Shown: in pieces, positions 6,818 to 13,041 of the stretch | How the letters are laid out: every line of letters starts with the position of its first letter | How positions within the stretch are numbered: the stretch's first letter is position 1 | Assembly: GCA_002470165.1 (NCBI GenBank) | Contig: DKNF01000172.1 | Span: 1 to 13,877 of the forward strand | Length of the DNA: 13,877 nucleotides | Reading direction: 5' to 3' | From: Betaproteobacteria bacterium UBA7395 | Lineage (GTDB): Bacteria; Pseudomonadota; Gammaproteobacteria; Burkholderiales; Rhodocyclaceae | The notes under the pieces: model-generated | What the model was told of the DNA's origin: nothing | The model's database searches: none | What the model saw: only the letters and a program-made list of their open reading frames with translations | Program-made: the position numbers and the translations under genes

Positions 6818-7765
6818 TCAGTAGGCCTCACGATAGCGACGGCGCAGCCACTGGCCGGCGATGTTGAACATCAGCGTGATCAGCAGCAGGGTCAGGCCGG
6901 CGGCGAAGATGGTCTGGTAACCAATCGAGCCGTGCGGCAGATCACCCAGGGCGACCTGGACGATGTAGGAAGTAATGGTCGCAGCCGGTTCCATCGGGTT
7001 CCAGGTCAGGTTCGGCTGCATGCCGGCGGCAACCGCCAGAATCATGGTTTCGCCGACCGCCCGGGAAATACCCAGGATGTAGGAAGCGGCCAGGCCGGAA
7101 ATGGCTGCCGGCACGACAACGTGGATCGCGGTATACAACTTGGTCGCCCCCATTGCGTAGGAGCCTTCGCGCATGCTCATCGGCACCGCGCGCATCGCAT
7201 CCTCGGACAGGGAGGCGATGTAGGGAACGATCATGATGCCCATGACCAGACCGGCCGACAGCAGCGAGAAGCCCGGCAGTTCCGGGAAGATTTTCTGCAG
7301 CAACGGGGTGACGATCAGCAGGGCAAAATAGCCGAAAACGATGGTCGGGATGCCGCCGAGCAATTCAAGCACCGGCTTGGCCACTTCACGCACTTTCGGG
7401 TTGGCGAATTCGGAAAGATAGATCGCAATGATCGTACCCATCGGGATAGCAACGGAAAGCGCCACGCCTGACGAGACAAGCGTCCCTGAAATGAGCACCA
7501 TGATGCCGTAATGGGCATCATCGAACAAAGGCGTCCACTGCGTATCGGTCAGAAAGTCGATGAGCGGGACATGCTGAAAAAAGTGGATGGACTCGGAAAC
7601 GAGCACATAGACGATGCCGACGGTAGTCAGTACCGAAACGGCGGCAGCGGCAAACAACAGCATCTCGATGATGCGCTCGCTGACATGGCGCATGGCATTG
7701 TGTGCCAGGCGGTCGCTGACCTGATGCAGATCGGAAGCGGAATTTACGGACATGGCGTGATTCAC
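6818..7765 (-). CDS. pstC: Phosphate ABC transporter permease PstC
   Basis: A 315-residue permease, partner of PstA. After a hydrophilic N-terminus the first membrane segment (about 35-55) is followed by a periplasmic stretch and the transport domain. That domain has the PstC-type ELLGGIPTIVFGYFAL segment, the EAA loop EGSYAMGATKLYT and GISRAVGETMI. The start is GTG 7765, because GAGAGG lies 9 nt upstream; an in-frame ATG at 7753 is 21 nt from that site and less likely. The 85-nt gap upstream, to pstS, contains a strong hairpin that may lower permease expression relative to PstS. Confidence 0.95.
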   Translation of the reverse strand: MNHAMSVNSASDLHQVSDRLAHNAMRHVSERIIEMLLFAAAAVSVLTTVGIVYVLVSESIHFFQHVPLIDFLTDTQWTPLFDDAHYGIMVLISGTLVSSGVALSVAIPMGTIIAIYLSEFANPKVREVAKPVLELLGGIPTIVFGYFALLIVTPLLQKIFPELPGFSLLSAGLVMGIMIVPYIASLSEDAMRAVPMSMREGSYAMGATKLYTAIHVVVPAAISGLAASYILGISRAVGETMILAVAAGMQPNLTWNPMEPAATITSYIVQVALGDLPHGSIGYQTIFAAGLTLLLITLMFNIAGQWLRRRYREAY

Positions 7766-7787
7766 TTGAAGATACCTCTCGGAAACA

Positions 7788-7813
7788 AGGCCGATCCGTT
7801 ACCGGACCGGCCT
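7788..7813 (-). promoter_or_regulatory. Stem-loop with GTAA tetraloop between pstS and pstC
   Basis: On the transcribed (minus) strand the arms AGGCCGGTCCG and CGGATCGGCCT pair over all 11 positions, one being a G-U wobble, closed by GTAA, a GNRA-class tetraloop. A weak TTGTTT follows before the pstC ribosome site. This fits a partial terminator or a 3'-end stabiliser of pstS mRNA, giving more binding protein than permease. The wobble pairs only in minus-strand RNA (it is A-C on the other strand), which supports this orientation. Confidence 0.6.
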
Positions 7814-7850
7814 GTTCGGCAGCGGGCAGCAAGCGCCCGCCGAGTGCGAC

Positions 7851-8852
7851 TTACATCTTCGCTTCGCGCTTCAGGATTTCTTCGACGGTGATACCGACTT
7901 CATTATGACCGCCGAACACCGTACCGACCTTGCCTTCCTTGGCGTGCTTCAGGTTGCCTTCGTAAGCAGCCTTGGGCAGCGGCACGTACTTCACTTCGCG
8001 GATCAGCTTGTCGGCGTTCTTCATGTAGAACTCGACGAACTCGCGAACTTCCGGCTTCTGCATCGACTTGGCCTTGACATAGACGAAAATCGGACGCGAC
8101 AGCGGTACGTAGGAACCGTTTTCGACGTTGGCACCGGACGGCTCGACCGCCTTGCCGGTCTTCGGATTAACGATCGGCAGCCCCTTCAGGCGGGCCATGT
8201 TTTCGGCGTAGTAGGCGTAACCGAAGTAACCGATGCCATTGATGTCGCGCGAGACGCCCTGGACCAGCACGTTGTCGTCTTCGGAAGCGGTGTAGTCACC
8301 GCGCGAGGACTTGGCCTTGCCGACGATGGCTTCGGTGAAGTATTCGAAGGTCCCCGAATCGGCACCGGCGCCGAACAGCTTGATCGGCGCATCCGGCCAG
8401 GCCGGGTTAACCTGGTTCCACTTGGTGATCGTGCCCTGGGCAGCCGGCTCCCACATCTTCTTCAGCTCTTCGACGGTAGCTTGCTTGAGGAAGGTGTTCT
8501 TCGGGTTGATGACGACAGTCAGCGCGTCGTAGGCAATCGGCATTTCGATGTATTCGACACCGGCGGCCTTGCAGTCGGCCATTTCCTTGGCGGTGATCGG
8601 ACGCGAGGCGTTCTGCAGATCGGTTTCGTCACGGCAGAACTTCTTGAAACCGCCGCCCGTACCGGAGATGCCAACCGTCACCTTGATGGCGTTCTTCTTG
8701 GCTTTCTGGAAGTCTTCGGCAACGGCTTCGGTAATCGGATAAACGGTCGACGAACCGTCGATCTTGACGATCTGGGCATACGCTGCCTGCGCACCGAACA
8801 GGGTAAGGCCGGCAACAGCCAGCGCGGAAACGATCTTGGATTGCTTGAACAT
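7851..8852 (-). CDS. pstS: Phosphate ABC transporter substrate-binding protein PstS
   Basis: A 333-residue periplasmic phosphate receptor, first gene of the pst-pho cluster. A Sec signal peptide is clear: positive Lys3 and Lys6, a hydrophobic core, and an AYA-Q cleavage site after residue 26; no lipobox is present. Phosphate-binding segments are GSSTVYP (33-39), [11 protein letters not shown] (63-73), NASRPI (81-86) and [10 protein letters not shown] (163-172), as in the PstS family. Cys73 and Cys94 could form a disulfide. The ATG has AGGAG 7 nt upstream. A Pho-box-like repeat about 55-70 nt upstream of the ATG indicates PhoB-dependent induction. PstS is known in some bacteria also to present phosphate to a chemoreceptor, and here a chemoreceptor gene is divergent from it. 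Confidence 0.97.
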   Translation of the reverse strand: MFKQSKIVSALAVAGLTLFGAQAAYAQIVKIDGSSTVYPITEAVAEDFQKAKKNAIKVTVGISGTGGGFKKFCRDETDLQNASRPITAKEMADCKAAGVEYIEMPIAYDALTVVINPKNTFLKQATVEELKKMWEPAAQGTITKWNQVNPAWPDAPIKLFGAGADSGTFEYFTEAIVGKAKSSRGDYTASEDDNVLVQGVSRDINGIGYFGYAYYAENMARLKGLPIVNPKTGKAVEPSGANVENGSYVPLSRPIFVYVKAKSMQKPEVREFVEFYMKNADKLIREVKYVPLPKAAYEGNLKHAKEGKVGTVFGGHNEVGITVEEILKREAKM

Positions 8853-8905
8853 GAGGTAACTCCTGCGTGGGTGAAAGATGACAGAACGCAGATTAACCAG
8901 CCTTT

Positions 8906-8923
8906 GTTACAACCGGATGACAG
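8906..8923 (-). promoter_or_regulatory. Pho box (PhoB site) of the pstS promoter
   Basis: Read on the minus strand, CTGTCAT (8923-8917), CCGG, then TTGTAAC (8912-8906) give two heptamers with the standard 4-nt spacer. The first is a perfect half-site and the second matches at 4 of 7. It resembles the E. coli phoA box. A -10-like GTTAAT starts 8 nt downstream, the usual place for a Pho promoter, and the pstS ATG follows about 45 nt later. A second exact CTGTCAT (8884-8878) lies nearer the gene. Confidence 0.7.
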
Positions 8924-8956
8924 TCTGTAATAAAGCCGAATTGCCTACCAAGCCCG

Positions 8957-8983
8957 TAAATCCCCTGAAATATTTGCCGATTA
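8957..8983 (+). promoter_or_regulatory. Sigma-28 (FliA) promoter of the chemoreceptor gene
   Basis: TAAA (8957-8960), a 15-nt spacer, then GCCGATTA (8976-8983) match the flagellar sigma-28 consensus TAAA-N15-GCCGATAA with a single difference. Transcription would start near 8990, about 30 nt before the GTG of the chemoreceptor. This puts the receptor in the late flagellar/chemotaxis regulon. Confidence 0.8.
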
Positions 8984-9019
8984 AGCTGACGATTTTGTTA
9001 CTTAAGGCGAATTTCAATC

Positions 9020-10684
9020 GTGAAACATCTTGCTTCGCTGTCCATCCGCGGAGGACTGCTGGCCATCGTTGGTGTTGGCAGCGCTCTCGGTATCGTCCTG
9101 TTATTGACCGCCCTGTTCTCGCTTCAGGGGTTTCGCAACGACATTCACGAGGTTTCGGGCCAGGTTAGCCGGACCAGCCAGGCACTCAACCATGTCAGCG
9201 CCGCCCGCAACGCCTTTCAGGCACAACAGCGTGGGCTCAACAACATGCTGCTGCGCAACTTCATGAGTAGCGAATTCGACAAGGGACACGCCGAATTTCT
9301 CGCCGGACGGCAATCCTTCTGGCAAGCCCTTGAACAACTCGAGGCCATGCAGCGCGCCGGCGAACTTCCGCCGCTGGGACGCAGCAGTGAAATCCGCAAA
9401 CTGGCCGAGGAGCTGAATCTGCGCTACGACGACGTTCTCGCCAGCAACGAGCCGGGCGAGCCGAAATACATCCTGATGGTCGACGCCGGCATTCGCGATG
9501 CCGACCAGCCGCTGGTCGATGCACTCGGCGCCACCTTCGCTGCGATCAGTCAGGCCAGCAGCGACAGCGTCACGCGCTCCGCACAACTGGCCGAACAACG
9601 CTTCACCGCCAATGCCTTGCTGGTGCTCGCCGTCGGCGTACTCGGCTCGCTGTTTTTCCTGGCACTGGCCGCGCTTGTCGGTCGCCACATCCTGCATCGT
9701 CTGGGTGGTGAACTGGAACCGGTCGTCGCCGCCACGCGCCGGGTTGCCGCCGGCGATCTCACCCAGCCGATGCGCTCCGGGCAGGCCGCCGCCAACTCGC
9801 TGGTCGCCGCCATCGACGACATGCAGACACGCCTGCGCCTGCTCATCGGCGACGTCAAGCAGGGCGCCGAGACGACTTCCGGCAACGCCCTGGCGCTGCG
9901 CCAGTCGGCTCGCGAAGTGGCAGAAGCCAACAGCCTGCAAAGCGACTCGGCCGCGATGATCACGGCAGCCATCGAGGAACTGACCACGGCCATCGCGGTG
10001 ATGGCCGAAAGTGCCGGCAGCGCCGCCGACGCCACGCGAATCACCCGCGAAACCGCCGTCGAAAGCGGCCGGATCATTCATCAGGCGATCGACGAAATCG
10101 GCAACATATCTGCCGAAGCGCGGGCATCGACAGCATCAATGCTGGAACTGCAGCAGCACACCCGGCAGATTTCCGGCTTCGCCCGGGAAATCAAGGAAAT
10201 CTCCGAGCAGACCAACCTGCTCTCGCTGAACGCCGCCATCGAAGCCGCCCGCGCCGGAGACAGCGGCCGAGGTTTTGCCGTCGTCGCCGATGAGGTTCGC
10301 AAATTGGCTACCCGCACCGCCGACACCACGCGAATGATCGAAAGCCTGGTCACGCAGCTTGGCAATGCCGCCGAAACCAGCAGCACGGCCGTCGCCGCAA
10401 CCGCCGAACGCTCGCGCCGAGGGACCGAACTGGCCGAGCAGGCCGAAAGCGCCATCGCCAGGATCGAATCCTTCTGCGAACGCTCTGCCGTCGCTGCCCG
10501 GGAAATCGTCGAGGTACTCGGGGAACAGCGGCTCGCCGCCGAACAGATCGCCCAGAACACCGAGCGCATGGCGCAGATGATCGAACGCGGCGCAAGAGCA
10601 GCACAGGAATCGTCGGCCTCGGCCAACCAGGTGGCGACACAGGCCGATCGCCTGCGCGAGTCGATGCTGCAGTTCGCGGTCTGA
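9020..10684 (+). CDS. Methyl-accepting chemotaxis protein (transmembrane chemoreceptor)
   Basis: A 554-residue receptor with standard topology: membrane helix 1 (about 12-35), a mostly helical periplasmic sensing domain (36-197, size of a four-helix bundle), membrane helix 2 (198-221), HAMP (222-275) and a long cytoplasmic coiled coil. The CheA/CheW-binding tip is clear at about 391-430 ([20 protein letters not shown], then [15 protein letters not shown]). There is no C-terminal CheR/CheB pentapeptide; the protein ends QFAV. The ligand is not readable from sequence. The gene is divergent from pstS and shares its control region, so a phosphate-related signal is a reasonable guess. Start is GTG 9020, with AAGG about 12 nt upstream, rather far but in line with the family N-terminus (short positive stretch, then membrane helix). 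A sigma-28 promoter precedes it and a hairpin terminator follows 12 nt after the stop. Confidence 0.93.
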   Translation: MKHLASLSIRGGLLAIVGVGSALGIVLLLTALFSLQGFRNDIHEVSGQVSRTSQALNHVSAARNAFQAQQRGLNNMLLRNFMSSEFDKGHAEFLAGRQSFWQALEQLEAMQRAGELPPLGRSSEIRKLAEELNLRYDDVLASNEPGEPKYILMVDAGIRDADQPLVDALGATFAAISQASSDSVTRSAQLAEQRFTANALLVLAVGVLGSLFFLALAALVGRHILHRLGGELEPVVAATRRVAAGDLTQPMRSGQAAANSLVAAIDDMQTRLRLLIGDVKQGAETTSGNALALRQSAREVAEANSLQSDSAAMITAAIEELTTAIAVMAESAGSAADATRITRETAVESGRIIHQAIDEIGNISAEARASTASMLELQQHTRQISGFAREIKEISEQTNLLSLNAAIEAARAGDSGRGFAVVADEVRKLATRTADTTRMIESLVTQLGNAAETSSTAVAATAERSRRGTELAEQAESAIARIESFCERSAVAAREIVEVLGEQRLAAEQIAQNTERMAQMIERGARAAQESSASANQVATQADRLRESMLQFAV

Positions 10685-10696
10685 TCCCCGACCCCT

Positions 10697-10723
10697 GCCG
10701 CATTTGAAAATGCGGCTTGTCTT
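10697..10723 (+). terminator. Rho-independent terminator of the chemoreceptor gene
   Basis: GCCGCATTT (10697-10705) and AAATGCGGC (10708-10716) are perfect 9-nt inverted repeats; with a realistic four-base loop TGAA the stem is 8 bp. TTGTCTT follows directly. It lies 12 nt after the chemoreceptor stop. The T-rich tail doubles as the -35 region proposed for arsR. Confidence 0.75.
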
Positions 10724-10745
10724 CGCACAACATTTTGACTATTCT
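10717..10745 (+). promoter_or_regulatory. Probable sigma-70 promoter of the ars operon
   Basis: TTGTCT (10717-10722) and TATTCT (10740-10745) are spaced by exactly 17 nt, each 4 of 6 to consensus. The start of transcription would fall at about 10751-10752, on the arsR ATG. A better -10 look-alike, TATAAA at 10745-10750, would start transcription inside arsR and has no -35 at the right distance. The AT-rich stretch 10731-10760, with ATAT-GG-ATAT, is the likely ArsR operator zone, but I cannot define the site. Confidence 0.5.
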
Positions 10746-10751
10746 ATAAAT

Positions 10752-11090
10752 ATGGATATCGAACTCGCTACCAATGCCCTCAAGGCACTTGCCCACGAAA
10801 CCCGGCTGCGCATCTTTCGCCGTCTTGTCCAGGCCGGACCGGAGGGTTTATGCGTCGCCGACCTGGCCGGCCACCTGAACGCCGAAGCCAACGGCAGTTT
10901 CAGCTTCCACCTGAAGGAACTGAGCAACGCCGGCCTGATCCGCAACCGCCAGGAAGGTCGCTTCATTTACTACATCGCCAACTACCCGGCGATGAACGAA
11001 CTACTCGGCTACCTGACCGAACACTGCTGCGCCGGGGAACCCTGCGGCGAGCAAATCCATACCTGCGCCACCACAGAGAACAATCCATGA
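10752..11090 (+). CDS. arsR: Arsenite-responsive repressor ArsR (C-terminal cysteine type)
   Basis: A 112-residue ArsR/SmtB winged-helix repressor. It begins MDIELATNALKALAHETRLR, and the DNA-reading helix is in the SFSFHLKELSNAGLI segment (about 49-63), followed by the wing (RQEGRFIYYIAN). It lacks the classical ELCVCDLC arsenic site; only Cys34 remains of it. Instead Cys92, Cys93 and Cys98 in YLTEHCCAGEPC, plus Cys105, lie at the C-terminus. This matches the Acidithiobacillus ferrooxidans type of ArsR, where Cys95, Cys96 and Cys102 bind As(III). ATG 10752 is the start; an upstream in-frame ATG at 10704 sits inside the terminator hairpin. No ribosome site precedes 10752, consistent with leaderless translation. 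The stop overlaps the arsC start by 4 nt (ATGA). Confidence 0.94.
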   Translation: MDIELATNALKALAHETRLRIFRRLVQAGPEGLCVADLAGHLNAEANGSFSFHLKELSNAGLIRNRQEGRFIYYIANYPAMNELLGYLTEHCCAGEPCGEQIHTCATTENNP

Positions 11091-11587
11091 CTGCCAAAAC
11101 CATCAACGTGCTGGTGTTATGCACCGGCAACTCTGCCCGCTCCATCCTCGGCGAGGCACTGTTCAACCACCTCGGCCAGGGCCGTATCCGCGCCTTTTCG
11201 GCCGGCAGCCAGCCGTCCGGAAAAGTGAACCCGGTGGCCCTGGAAACGCTGGAAAAGCACGGCATTCCGCTGCCCGAAGCGCGCAGCAAGTCGTGGGACG
11301 AATTCGCCGCCCCCGGCGCGCCGGACATCGACTACATCTTCACCGTCTGCGCATCGGCTGCCGGTGAAGCCTGCCCGATCTGGCCCGGACACCCGACCAC
11401 CGCCCATTGGGGGATCGATGACCCGGCCCACGTCGAGCCGCTGGCAGCGCGCCGTACCGCCTTCGAGGACGCTTACCGCAAGCTGCGCCAACGCGTTGAG
11501 GCCTTCGTCGCCCTGCCGCTGGAAAGCCTGAGCGCAGCCGAAGTCGCCGCGGCCGCCAAGCGGATTCACCAGGAGAGCGAAGCATGA
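11087..11587 (+). CDS. arsC: Arsenate reductase ArsC (low-molecular-weight phosphatase type, thioredoxin-coupled)
   Basis: A 166-residue cytosolic enzyme reducing arsenate to arsenite so that Acr3 can expel it. The phosphatase-like P-loop CTGNSARS (Cys12 to Ser19) holds the nucleophile Cys12. The relay cysteines Cys88 and Cys96 sit in TVCASAAGEACPIWPG, equivalent to Cys82 and Cys89 of plasmid pI258 ArsC, which points to thioredoxin recycling rather than the glutaredoxin-type R773 enzyme. Asp112 in DDPA is the probable general acid. A C-terminal helical extension of about 25 residues goes beyond the minimal fold, common in proteobacterial relatives. The ATG overlaps the arsR stop by 4 nt and has only a weak GAGAA site, so it probably depends on coupling. 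Confidence 0.95.
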   Translation: MTAKTINVLVLCTGNSARSILGEALFNHLGQGRIRAFSAGSQPSGKVNPVALETLEKHGIPLPEARSKSWDEFAAPGAPDIDYIFTVCASAAGEACPIWPGHPTTAHWGIDDPAHVEPLAARRTAFEDAYRKLRQRVEAFVALPLESLSAAEVAAAAKRIHQESEA

Positions 11588-12654
11588 GCGCCCAGTGCGG
11601 TGTTGCCGCCAAACAGGCGGCCGGAGCCCCGATGGGCTTTTTCGAGCGTTACCTCAGCGTCTGGGTGGTGCTCTGCATCGTCGCCGGCATCCTGTTCGGC
11701 CAGTGGTTCCCGGCCGCCTTCCAGGCGCTCGGCCGGATGGAAGTGGCCCAAGTCAACATCCCGGTCGGCCTGCTGATCTGGGTGATGATCGTGCCGATGC
11801 TGATGAAGATCGACTTCTCGACCATCCACGAGGTCAAGGATCAGAAGGCCGGCATCGGCATCACGCTGTTCGTGAACTGGGCGGTCAAGCCCTTCACCAT
11901 GGCGGCGCTCGGCTGGCTGTTCATCCGCCACGTTTTCGCCCCTTACCTGCCGGCAGACCAGCTCGACAGCTACATCGCCGGCCTGATCCTGCTCGGCGCG
12001 GCGCCGTGCACGGCGATGGTCTTCGTCTGGAGCAACTTGTGCCGCGGCAACGCCAACTTCACCATCTCGCAGGTGGCCTTGAACGATCTGGTCATGGTCT
12101 TCGCCTTCGCCCCCATCGTCGCGCTGCTGCTCGGCGTCTCGGCGATCCCGGTACCGTGGGACACGCTGCTGCTGTCGGTGGTGATGTACATCGTCATCCC
12201 GCTGGCCATCGCCCAGGGGCTGCGCAAGCATTTCCTGCGCAACGGCGAAGCGGCGCTCAAGGCGGCCCAGGAACGCATCGGCCCGTTCACCATCATGGCG
12301 CTGCTGGCGACGCTGGTGCTGCTGTTCGCCTTCCAGGGCGAAGCCATCGTCGAGCAGCCGCTGATCATCGGCATGCTGGCCGTGCCGATCTTCCTCCAGG
12401 GGCTGCTGATCGCCGGCATCGGCTACTGGCTGAACCGAAAATTCCGCGTCCGGCATGATGTCGCCGGGCCGTCGACGATGATCGGCGCCTCCAACTTCTT
12501 CGAACTCGCCGTAGCCGTCGCCATCGTCCTTTATGGCTTCGACTCCGGCGCTGCGCTGGCCACCGTCGTTGGCGTGCTGATCGAGGTGCCGGTGATGCTG
12601 TGGCTGGTGAAGATGGTCAATTCGACCAAGACCTGGTACGAAAAAGCCCTTTGA
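11584..12654 (+). CDS. acr3: Arsenite efflux permease Acr3
   Basis: A 356-residue inner-membrane As(III) exporter of the BART superfamily with about ten membrane segments. The family's key residues are present: Cys142 in LGAAPCTAMVFVWSNL and Glu307 in GASNFFELAVAVAI, matching Cys138 and Glu305 shown to be needed in Alkaliphilus Acr3. It is not the ArsB type. The ATG has AGGAG 8 nt upstream and overlaps the arsC stop by 4 nt. With arsD and arsA immediately downstream, it is probably energised by ArsA when arsenite is high; alone it works by proton exchange. Confidence 0.96.
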   Translation: MSAQCGVAAKQAAGAPMGFFERYLSVWVVLCIVAGILFGQWFPAAFQALGRMEVAQVNIPVGLLIWVMIVPMLMKIDFSTIHEVKDQKAGIGITLFVNWAVKPFTMAALGWLFIRHVFAPYLPADQLDSYIAGLILLGAAPCTAMVFVWSNLCRGNANFTISQVALNDLVMVFAFAPIVALLLGVSAIPVPWDTLLLSVVMYIVIPLAIAQGLRKHFLRNGEAALKAAQERIGPFTIMALLATLVLLFAFQGEAIVEQPLIIGMLAVPIFLQGLLIAGIGYWLNRKFRVRHDVAGPSTMIGASNFFELAVAVAIVLYGFDSGAALATVVGVLIEVPVMLWLVKMVNSTKTWYEKAL

Positions 12655-12669
12655 ATACAGGAGACTGAA

Positions 12670-13032
12670 ATGAAGAAACTCGAAATCTACGATCCCGCCA
12701 TGTGCTGCTCGACCGGCGTCTGCGGCGTCGATGTCGATCCCATCCTCGTCCAGTTCGCCGCCGACCTGGCCTGGATCGGCGAGCAAGGCGTTAGCGTGCA
12801 GCGCTACAACCTCGGCCAGGAGCCGCAGGCCTTCGCCGCCAATCCGGCGGTGGTCAAGGAAATGGAAGCCGGCATGGATCGCCTGCCGATCATCGCCATC
12901 GACGGCCAGATCGTCACCACCGGCCTTTACCCCTCGCGCGCCCAACTGGCGCAGAAGCTCGGCCTGACGTTGAGCGGTGGCGAAGAAGCGCCGAAAAAAT
13001 CCTGCTGTTCGCCGAAATCCGGCTGCTGCTGA
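12670..13032 (+). CDS. arsD: Arsenite metallochaperone ArsD
   Basis: A 120-residue cytosolic thioredoxin-fold protein that collects As(III) and hands it to ArsA; it can also act as a weak co-repressor. Cys12, Cys13 and Cys18 in MCCSTGVC form the essential metal site. The two vicinal pairs Cys112-Cys113 and Cys119-Cys120 are kept, at exactly the positions known from R773 ArsD, and the length (120) is also the same. The ATG has AGGAG 6 nt upstream, 15 nt after acr3. It is followed after 9 nt by arsA, the usual arsDA pair. Confidence 0.97.
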   Translation: MKKLEIYDPAMCCSTGVCGVDVDPILVQFAADLAWIGEQGVSVQRYNLGQEPQAFAANPAVVKEMEAGMDRLPIIAIDGQIVTTGLYPSRAQLAQKLGLTLSGGEEAPKKSCCSPKSGCC

Positions 13033-13041
13033 GGAATGGCC

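Noticed and set aside
6817..6831. GTG start for pstA overlapping pstC
   Set aside because: No ribosome site; ATG 6816 has GAGG at 9 nt and starts just after the pstC stop.
5188..6867. 559-codon plus-strand open frame opposite pstB and pstA
   Set aside because: Low-complexity runs of Asp, Gln, His and Arg are typical of antisense shadow frames in GC-rich DNA. It crosses two unmistakable genes and their spacer.
10220..10300. AGDSGRG instead of the more usual AGE-x-GRG in the chemoreceptor tip
   Set aside because: Asp for Glu here is a mild change also seen in other receptors, and the rest of the tip is canonical, so I see no sign of lost CheA/CheW coupling.
10704..10751. Longer arsR start, adding 16 residues
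   Set aside because: This ATG lies inside the terminator hairpin with no ribosome site, and the extra residues are not part of the ArsR fold.
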